Shown piece after piece: positions 57,207 to 64,000 of a stretch of DNA of 64,000 nt. The DNA is from Rhizobium sp. Root1220 (GTDB lineage: Bacteria > Pseudomonadota > Alphaproteobacteria > Rhizobiales > Rhizobiaceae). The DNA lies in the NCBI RefSeq assembly GCF_001426265.1, contig NZ_LMDG01000002.1, positions 1,114-65,113 on the forward strand. Reading direction: 5' to 3'. The position numbers were made by a program, and so were the translations under genes. Position 1 is the first letter of the stretch. Every line of letters starts with the position of its first letter. Under the pieces are notes generated by a model that was not told the origin of the DNA, did no database searches, and was given only the letters and a program-made list of their open reading frames with translations.

Positions 57207-58175
57207 TCAGCCGACGCGATCCGGCGGCTCACGGCCCTCGAAGAAAGCCGTCACATTATCAACGACCTTCATGCCCATCGCGGTTCGCGTCTCTTCGGTG
57301 GCGCTGCCAAGATGCGGCAGGAGCATAACGTTCTCCATTGTCCTTAGCGCTTCCGACACAGCCGGCTCCGCCTCATAGACGTCCAGACCAGCACCACGGA
57401 TGACGCCCTTTCTCAGGGCCGCGATCAACGCCTCTTCATCGACGACGTCGCCGCGCGCCGTGTTGATCAGGAATGCCCCGGGCTTCATTGTAGCAAGCCG
57501 TGCAGCATTCATCAGGTGCCGGTTTTCTGCCCCGCCCGGGCAATGAAGCGAGACGAAATCGGATGCAGCGAGCACGTCATCGACCGTCGGCAACTGGCGC
57601 GCCCCATAGCCCGCCGCCTCGGTTGGGTCCACCGGTGAGCGATTGTGAAAGACCACATCCATGCCGAAGCCGAAATGGCACCGCTTGGCAAACGCCTTGC
57701 CGATGCGGCCGAAGCCAATGATCCCGACCATCTTGCCGGCGACCTTGGTGCCGACCATGTGCGTTGGAGACCAGCCGTGCCATTCGCGGGCCCTTAGCTG
57801 GCGCTCACCCTCTCCCCCACGACGCGCGACGGAGAGAAGCAGCAACATGGCGAGATCGGCCGTGCAATCGGTGAGGACGCCTGGCGTGTTTGTAACCGCA
57901 ATGCCTCTCGCCTTTGCCGCGGCCACGTCGATGTGATTGTAGCCGACGCCGAAATTGCCAAGGATCCTTGCGCGAACATCGCCTTCGAAAACACCGGCGG
58001 GCAGCTTGTCGGAGACCGTCGGCAGAACCGCATCATAGCTGTTCAGCGCCTGTTGGATCTGAGGGAGGCTGAGCGGAATATCTCCCTCATTGAGGGTCAC
58101 ATCGAAACGTTCGGCCAGGACGGCTTCTGCCGCGGCAGGCCAACGGCGGGTGACGAAAATGCGCGGTCGGGACAT
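57207..58175 (-). CDS. D-2-hydroxyacid dehydrogenase (glyoxylate/hydroxypyruvate reductase type)
   Basis: This 322-residue NAD(P)-dependent enzyme has VGIIGFGRIGKAFAKRCHFGFGMDVVFHNRS (Rossmann motif GxGxxG), the catalytic Arg in LINTARGDVVDEEALIAAL, Glu in GLDVYEAEPAV and His in VMLLPHLGSATEETR. It is closest to D-glycerate/glyoxylate reductases. ATG 58175 is used; the 62-residue extension is non-coding. It is on the same strand as the liv genes, downstream of the livJ terminator. The substrate is not fixed by sequence. Confidence 0.9.
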   Translation of the reverse strand: MSRPRIFVTRRWPAAAEAVLAERFDVTLNEGDIPLSLPQIQQALNSYDAVLPTVSDKLPAGVFEGDVRARILGNFGVGYNHIDVAAAKARGIAVTNTPGVLTDCTADLAMLLLLSVARRGGEGERQLRAREWHGWSPTHMVGTKVAGKMVGIIGFGRIGKAFAKRCHFGFGMDVVFHNRSPVDPTEAAGYGARQLPTVDDVLAASDFVSLHCPGGAENRHLMNAARLATMKPGAFLINTARGDVVDEEALIAALRKGVIRGAGLDVYEAEPAVSEALRTMENVMLLPHLGSATEETRTAMGMKVVDNVTAFFEGREPPDRVG

Positions 58176-58250
58176 GTAGGATTCCGTGCTTCCAATGGAT
58201 TTCCAAGAACTAAAGGATGGCCACGGAAATTGGAACGCCTGCCCGAAAAG

Positions 58251-58277
58251 AAAGAAGCCCGGGCGAAACCGGGCTTC
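58251..58277 (-). terminator. Rho-independent terminator after livJ
   Basis: GAAGCCCGG (58254-58262) pairs with CCGGGCTTC (58269-58277) around GCGAAA; on the minus strand it is followed by TTTCTTTTC. It lies 33 bases past the livJ stop. Confidence 0.85.
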
Positions 58278-58309
58278 CGTAAAACGGTACTGAACCGTGC
58301 AAGCAAAGC

Positions 58310-59431
58310 TTACATGCCCTGCGGGAAGTAGCTGAACTTGCCGTCCGGACCCTTCTTCCATTCGTACATGATGTAGCCAGGAAGCTTCGGATCGCCCTTT
58401 TCGTCGAACGACATTTCGCCGAGAACGGTCGGGAACGGACCCTTTGCCTTCATTGCTGCTGCAACGGCTTCAGCATCGACCGAGCCGGCTGCCTTTGCTG
58501 CGCCAGCAATGCTCTGCAAAGCGGCATAGGAGTACAGCGTGTAGGCTTCCGGGTTGAACCCGGCTGCCTTGAACTTCGCGACGAGGTCCTTGTTGGCCGG
58601 GTTCAGCGTCGGATCAGGCCCGAACGTGTTGAGGGTACCGGCGACAGCGTCACCAGCGATCGAGGCCAGTTCGTTCGAAACGATACCATCGCCCGAAATG
58701 AGTGTAGCCTTGAGACCCTGGTCAGCAGCCTGGCGGATGATCAGGCCAGCTTCCGTGTGGAGGCCACCCCAATAGACGATCGAAACGCCGGCTTCCTTCA
58801 TCTTGGCGATGAGAGCCGAGAAGTCCTTGTCGCCGACATTGATGCCTTCGTACAGCGATTCGGTGACACCAGCGGCATTCATGGCCTTCTTGGTTTCATC
58901 AGCGAGACCCTGACCGTAAGGCGTCTTGTCGTGAATGACAGCGATCTTCGCATCCTTGAAGTGGTCTGCGAGATACTTGCCGGCGATCGCACCCTGCTGG
59001 TCGTCACGACCGCAAGTGCGGAAGGTGTTCCAGAGGCCACGCTCGGTGAACTTCGGGTTCGTTGCAGCCGGAGTGATTTCCAGGATGCCGTTCTCAGCGT
59101 AGACTTCCGACGCCGGGATGGAAACGCCCGAGTTGAAGTGGCCGATTACGAACTTGACGCCGTCAGCAGCGAACTTGTTCGCAACCGAGATGCCCTGCTT
59201 CGGGTCCGAAACGTCGTCGCCAAGCACGATCTTGATCTGCTCGCCGTTGATGCCGCCTGCAGCGTTGATGTCGGCAGCTGCCTGCTCGGCACCCTTCTGG
59301 AGCTGAGCACCGAACGCAGCGTTCGGGCCTGTCAGCGGGCCGGCAACGCCAACGATAATGTCGGCCCATGCGTTGCCGCTGAAGGCGACCATCGCCGTCA
59401 GAGCCACTGCCGACAGAAGAGACTTCTTCAT
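58310..59431 (-). CDS. livJ: Branched-chain amino-acid ABC transporter, binding protein (LivJ-like)
   Basis: This 373-residue exported protein has a signal peptide ([20 protein letters not shown]) and the class I periplasmic-binding fold: [93 protein letters not shown]. This is the LIV-BP pattern. It probably binds Leu, Ile, Val or related amino acids. It is the last gene of the liv operon order, downstream of DUF6867, with its own terminator. Confidence 0.94.
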   Translation of the reverse strand: MKKSLLSAVALTAMVAFSGNAWADIIVGVAGPLTGPNAAFGAQLQKGAEQAAADINAAGGINGEQIKIVLGDDVSDPKQGISVANKFAADGVKFVIGHFNSGVSIPASEVYAENGILEITPAATNPKFTERGLWNTFRTCGRDDQQGAIAGKYLADHFKDAKIAVIHDKTPYGQGLADETKKAMNAAGVTESLYEGINVGDKDFSALIAKMKEAGVSIVYWGGLHTEAGLIIRQAADQGLKATLISGDGIVSNELASIAGDAVAGTLNTFGPDPTLNPANKDLVAKFKAAGFNPEAYTLYSYAALQSIAGAAKAAGSVDAEAVAAAMKAKGPFPTVLGEMSFDEKGDPKLPGYIMYEWKKGPDGKFSYFPQGM

Positions 59432-59551
59432 TTTCTGTTACTCCCAGTTCTAAGCGGGTTCCGTTCAAGAACCTAGCGCATTACCCACTTTACTGCGCCA
59501 GGAAACTCTTTCCACTTCCAGGGGCGATCTGTCCCTAGATTCAACTGACTG

Positions 59552-59905
59552 TCAATGTTTTGCCTTCCAGGAGAAAGGGGATGTTTTTTCGTACAGCCAG
59601 TAGTAGTTATTGACCATCTGGTTGGTCCGGCGATAGCGGTAGCCGGCCGTCGAGAAGATCAAAAGGAGTACTAAGTCGATGACATAGTAAAAGACGCTGA
59701 GAACCGGCCCGTCAAAGAGCGCGTGGTGCAGGAACTGCATCGCTGCGGCCAGCAGAATCGTGTAGGCGATAACCAACGGATAGTTGTCCCAGCTTTCAGC
59801 CACCGCTCTGCCGGCTCGCCAAGCGGTCCAAAAGCCGATCAGCACGACAAAAAGGCGAATGACGCTGCGCACACCCGTGTCGCTCTCAAAGAAAAGTCCC
59901 TGCAT
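59552..59905 (-). CDS. DUF6867-type small membrane protein in the liv operon
   Basis: This 117-residue protein has three to four hydrophobic helices (VIRLFVVLIGFWTAWRAGRAVA, YPLVIAYTILLAAAMQFLHHALF, VFYYVIDLVLLLIFSTAGYRY) and ends NNYYWLYEKTSPFSWKAKH. I recall this family (DUF6867) as a regular companion of rhizobial liv genes. It lies between livF (24-base gap) and livJ (120-base gap). It may be an accessory of the transporter; function unknown. Confidence 0.78.
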   Translation of the reverse strand: MQGLFFESDTGVRSVIRLFVVLIGFWTAWRAGRAVAESWDNYPLVIAYTILLAAAMQFLHHALFDGPVLSVFYYVIDLVLLLIFSTAGYRYRRTNQMVNNYYWLYEKTSPFSWKAKH

Positions 59906-59929
59906 ATCAAAGTCTCCCCTTCGCCAAGC

Positions 59930-60658
59930 TCAATGCCGTCCGCCTTCGAGATAGGCAGCCCGGACTTCCGGATTGGCCAGCAGTTCCTTGCCCGATCCGC
60001 TCATCGTCACCTTGCCGTTGACCATCACGTAGGCGCGGTCGGACAGGCGCAACGCCGCGAAGGCGTTCTGCTCGACAAGAAACACGGTCAGTCCTTCTTC
60101 CTTGTTCAACTTCTTGATCGCCTCGAAGATACCCTTCACGATCAGCGGCGCGAGGCCGAGCGATGGCTCGTCAAGAAGCAGCAGCTTCGGACGTGCCATC
60201 AGCGCACGGCCGATGGAAAGCATCTGCTGCTCCCCACCCGACAGCGTGCCGCCACGCTGGGTCTGGCGCTCCTTGAGACGTGGAAACAGCGTGAAGATCT
60301 TCTCGACGTCCTCGTTGAAGTACCTGAGGTTATCGAGACCGGCGCCCATCTGCAGGTTTTCCATGACGGACATGCGCGGAAAGATCCGGCGTCCTTCCGG
60401 CGACTGAGCGATGCGCAGTCGCGCAATCTCGTGGGTCGGCATCCGGGTTATGTCGCGGCCGTCGAAAACGACGGCACCGTTGCGCGCCTGCGGACTGCCG
60501 CAGATTGTCATCATCAAGGTCGACTTGCCCGCGCCATTCGCGCCGATCAGGCTGACGATTTCGCCCTGGTTCACCTCGACGTCAATCCCTGCAAGAGCCC
60601 GGATGTTGCCGTAGTACGTTTCGACGCCCTGAACTTTCAGAAGTGGCTGACCGGTCAT
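59930..60658 (-). CDS. livF: Branched-chain amino-acid ABC transporter ATPase LivF
   Basis: This 242-residue ATPase has Walker A GANGAGKSTLMMTI, signature LSGGEQQMLSIGRALM, Walker B LLLLDEPSLGLAPLI and SPEGRRIFPRMSVMENLQMGA, the LivF hallmark. The start overlaps the livG stop by one base. Confidence 0.95.
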   Translation of the reverse strand: MTGQPLLKVQGVETYYGNIRALAGIDVEVNQGEIVSLIGANGAGKSTLMMTICGSPQARNGAVVFDGRDITRMPTHEIARLRIAQSPEGRRIFPRMSVMENLQMGAGLDNLRYFNEDVEKIFTLFPRLKERQTQRGGTLSGGEQQMLSIGRALMARPKLLLLDEPSLGLAPLIVKGIFEAIKKLNKEEGLTVFLVEQNAFAALRLSDRAYVMVNGKVTMSGSGKELLANPEVRAAYLEGGRH

Positions 60659-61533
60659 CAGTTGGAGCCTCCTTCGAGGTTCTCGACGATTGCAATCACT
60701 TCTTCCACTTCCTCATCCTCGACACCGAGATAGGCCGCGATGACCCTCGGATCATTCTTTACGTGCTCCGGCGTGCCGTCGGAGATCTTCTGACCGTATT
60801 CGAGCACGATCACGTGGTCGGAGATCTCCATGACCACCGACATGTCATGTTCGATCAGCAGGATCGAAGTGCCGCTGTTGGCACGGATATCACGCAACAG
60901 AGCGTTCAACGCTGCCGACTCGCGCGGATTGAGACCGGCCGCGGGTTCGTCGAGGCACAGCAGCTCCGGCTCCGTGCACATCGCGCGGGCGATCTCCAAC
61001 CGACGCTGTGCACCGTAAGGCAGATCGCCCGCGGGATCGTCAGCACGATCGATAAGATCGGCCTTCTCAAGCCAATGCCGCGCAAGCTCGATCGAATTCT
61101 TCGATTCCTGACGGTACTTTCCGATCCCGAGCAACCCGAGGATCGTGTAACCCGAGGCCTTCATCAGCTTGTTGTGCTGGGCCACGAGCAAATTTTCGAG
61201 AACGGTGAGACCGGAAAAAAGCCGGATGTTCTGAAACGTACGTGCGACCTTGGCGTCCTTGGTAATGCGGAAATCCGGCAGACGCTCGAGCAGGAAGTCT
61301 TTTCCGCTCTTCTGCTGCAGCGTGATCATCCCCATCGTCGGCTTGTAGAAACCGGTAATGCAGTTGAAGACCGTCGTCTTTCCCGCGCCGTTCGGCCCGA
61401 TCAGCGCGGTAATCTCGCCGCGCCTGGCTTCGAACGAGAAGTCGTTGATCGCCATCAGGCCGCCGAACTTCATCGACAGGTGCTCGACCTTGAGCAGGGT
61501 ATCGCTGGTCATGTTGGTTTCCTGGGGGCTCAT
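60658..61533 (-). CDS. livG: Branched-chain amino-acid ABC transporter ATPase LivG
   Basis: This 291-residue ATPase has Walker A GPNGAGKTTVFNCI, the LivG-type RTFQNIRLFSGLTVLENLLVAQH, signature LPYGAQRRLEIARAMC and Walker B LLCLDEPAAGLNPRE. ATG 61533 overlaps the livM stop by one base; a second ATG at 61512 with AGGAA upstream is equally reasonable. A C-terminal acidic tail (GVEDEEVEEVIAIVENLEGGSN) is present. Confidence 0.94.
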   Translation of the reverse strand: MSPQETNMTSDTLLKVEHLSMKFGGLMAINDFSFEARRGEITALIGPNGAGKTTVFNCITGFYKPTMGMITLQQKSGKDFLLERLPDFRITKDAKVARTFQNIRLFSGLTVLENLLVAQHNKLMKASGYTILGLLGIGKYRQESKNSIELARHWLEKADLIDRADDPAGDLPYGAQRRLEIARAMCTEPELLCLDEPAAGLNPRESAALNALLRDIRANSGTSILLIEHDMSVVMEISDHVIVLEYGQKISDGTPEHVKNDPRVIAAYLGVEDEEVEEVIAIVENLEGGSN

Positions 61534-62924
61534 CAACCGTGGCCCTCCTTGGTAAAGCTTCCGGAAACGGTCTTGCGCTCCTTGAGGAAAGCTGTCGGCT
61601 CGCGCGAGCCAACGAAACCGCGTGGCTTGATCAGCATGACAATGACCATCGCCAGGCCGAAGAGCAGCATGCGGTATAGCTCCGGTGTGAAATCAGGTCC
61701 GAAAATGGCTTTCAGGAAGGACATTTCGCGCAACAGTTCCGTGCCGCCCACCATTACGATGGCGGCGATTGCGATACCTGTCAGGGAACCCATGCCGCCA
61801 AGCACGACGATGGCAAGAATGACGGCCGATTCCAGGAAGACGAAGGATTCCGGCGATACGAAGCCCTGGCGGGCGGCGAAGAACGAGCCGGCAAAGCCGC
61901 CGAACATAGCACCCGTGGCAAAGGCCGTCAGCTTCGTCGTCACCGTATTGATGCCGAGCGAGCGGCAGGCGATTTCGTCTTCACGCAGCGCTTCCCAGGC
62001 GCGACCGATCGGCATGCGGCGAAGGCGGATCGTGACATATGCCGTGAGCATGCACAGCGCCAGGATGAGATAGAACAGGAAGATCTTGTAGTAGGCAGAC
62101 GACATCGGCAGATGGAAGAGCTTGGCGAAGCCACCGGCGCTGCCGTCGAAGGGAATGCCGAAGAGCGTCGCCTTCGGAATGCCCGAAATACCGAATGTAC
62201 CCTTCGTGAGGGCGGTCCAGTTGATGATGACGAGGCGAATGATTTCACCGAAAGCGAGCGTCACGATCGCCAGGTAATCGCCACGCAGGCGCAGCACCGG
62301 GAAGCCGAGGATGACACCCCACAGGCCAGCCAGAATGCCGGACAGCGGCAGAAGCACCCAGAAGGACAGTCCAAAATAGCTGGACAGAAGGGCGTAGGAA
62401 TAGGCGCCGACCGCATAGAAGGCGACATAGCCGAGATCGAGAAGGCCAGCGAGACCGACGACGATATTGAGGCCCCAGGCAAGCATCACGTAAATGAGGA
62501 TCTGGATGCCGAAATTGTCTACCCACTTCAGCGAGCCCTGCGCGCCGACCAACGCCACTATGACCACCGGATAGAGAAGCAAGGCGACCAGGGCGATCTT
62601 CAGGAAGTGCGTATGGAAGAAGCCCTTTTCAGCCGAAATATCGAGTTCGCCGCTGCGTGCCTTCGCGAGTTTGCGCGCATCCAGATGCGGCCGCACGAAG
62701 ACAACGATGAGGAACCGGCCGACCGCCGCTACCGCAACAAAGATCGCGAGCAGGCCCCAGCGCTGGACGATGATGAGCTCGTTGCTGATGTTCTGATCGC
62801 TCTTGAGACCGACATACAGCACGAACATGCCGAACGAGATGACGGCAGCAAACAGAGCTTCTTTAATACCTTTCTGGACCAGCCCGGTTGCGGGCTTGCC
62901 AGCGGCGTTTTCAACATTTGCCAT
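61533..62924 (-). CDS. livM: Branched-chain amino-acid ABC transporter permease LivM
   Basis: This 463-residue permease has an extra N-terminal part of about 150 residues with three helices (DUF3382-like, FAAVISFGMFVLYVGLKS... LLAIFVAVAAVGRFLIVVFV... FLKIALVALLLYPVVIVAL). The LivM core follows, with VGLAGLLDLGYVAFYAVGAYSYALLSSYFGL, GDYLAIVTLAFGEIIRLV and ESAVILAIVVLGGMGSLTGIAIAAIVMVGGTELLREM. It ends by overlapping the livG start. It forms the channel with LivH. Confidence 0.94.
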   Translation of the reverse strand: MANVENAAGKPATGLVQKGIKEALFAAVISFGMFVLYVGLKSDQNISNELIIVQRWGLLAIFVAVAAVGRFLIVVFVRPHLDARKLAKARSGELDISAEKGFFHTHFLKIALVALLLYPVVIVALVGAQGSLKWVDNFGIQILIYVMLAWGLNIVVGLAGLLDLGYVAFYAVGAYSYALLSSYFGLSFWVLLPLSGILAGLWGVILGFPVLRLRGDYLAIVTLAFGEIIRLVIINWTALTKGTFGISGIPKATLFGIPFDGSAGGFAKLFHLPMSSAYYKIFLFYLILALCMLTAYVTIRLRRMPIGRAWEALREDEIACRSLGINTVTTKLTAFATGAMFGGFAGSFFAARQGFVSPESFVFLESAVILAIVVLGGMGSLTGIAIAAIVMVGGTELLREMSFLKAIFGPDFTPELYRMLLFGLAMVIVMLIKPRGFVGSREPTAFLKERKTVSGSFTKEGHG

Positions 62925-62928
62925 GATG

Positions 62929-63831
<903 letters not shown>

Positions 63832-64000
63832 ACACAATTTCCCCTGGACACCGGCCGGATCACCTGTGTCTCTTGTTATTAGAACTCTTAGCGAGCCCTT
63901 GTTTAAAGATTTCATACCGCTTTCAAGCCAAAAGTGAAGTGCAAAATCGCAAAGCTCCAAACTTCTTTGCCGTTTTGGTGAAAATGACTTTTTATCGGTC
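63832..64000. other. Non-coding region upstream of livH up to the window edge
   Basis: No gene is seen. The presumed livH promoter lies here, but no clear operator or -35/-10 pair was identified. Confidence 0.4.

Overview
The window reads as chromosomal DNA of a fast-growing alphaproteobacterial rhizobium, most likely Ensifer/Sinorhizobium. The evidence is high-GC coding sequence, the nepR-ecfG/phyR general-stress locus beside a hmuPSTUV haem locus, a preTA/hydantoinase pyrimidine cluster, a urt-ure urea island, a DUF6867-containing liv operon, and RirA-type, EcfG-type and RIME-like sequence elements. The genus is inferred from gene content and remembered synteny, not from a database search.

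Region 1 (1-11.3 kb) starts inside a TolC-family gene that carries an exact 141-bp tandem duplication. It continues with a 2OG-dependent hydroxylase, a TetR/SMR efflux pair, a truncated haemoglobin and a haem-iron block: DUF2325, an 89-aa protein, an IsdG/HmuQ-like monooxygenase, a decayed VOC gene, TonB, an exported protein and hmuPSTUV. Two TGA-N9-TCA sites lie upstream of the iron genes. Region 2 (11.3-15.3 kb) is the general stress response core (EcfG sigma factor, NepR, PhyR, HWE kinase). Textbook GGAAC-N16-CGTT promoters precede the kinase and a DUF883/holin-like envelope operon.

Region 3 (15.6-33.3 kb) covers reductive pyrimidine catabolism: PreT/PreA (uracil to dihydrouracil), dihydropyrimidinase HydA and an N-carbamoyl-beta-alanine-type amidohydrolase, with a RutR-like repressor, a matching RutR-like operator and an NMT1/THI5-type ABC importer. 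Inside it lie a frameshifted SEC-C gene, a FtrA/rhodanese pair, a glycosyltransferase and a haem oxygenase-bacteriophytochrome operon. The ABC operon is interrupted by a 36-bp inverted-repeat element plus a DUF559 gene that is translationally fused to the next gene. Region 4 (33.3-39 kb) holds an RND efflux operon and a Crp/Fnr regulator with a perfect FNR/FixK box.

Region 5 (38.9-57.1 kb) is a long minus-strand urea island, urtABCDE-ureDA-(DUF1272)-ureB-(LprI-like)-(GT29-like)-ureC, then a diguanylate cyclase, then ureEF-(34-aa ORF)-ureG. Divergent from urtA is a very large sensor in which an NCS1 nucleobase-permease domain, a Cys-rich cluster, a histidine kinase and a receiver are fused, translationally overlapped with a LuxR-type response regulator. 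Region 6 (57.2-64 kb) has a 2-hydroxyacid dehydrogenase and a branched-chain amino-acid ABC operon (livHMGF, DUF6867, livJ).

The common theme is scavenging of nitrogen (pyrimidines, urea, amino acids) and haem iron. The strongest candidates for undescribed biology are the NCS1-permease/histidine-kinase chimera beside the urea genes, the sialyltransferase-like protein inside the urease operon, the double-coupled 34-aa ORF between ureF and ureG, and the DUF559/inverted-repeat insertion.
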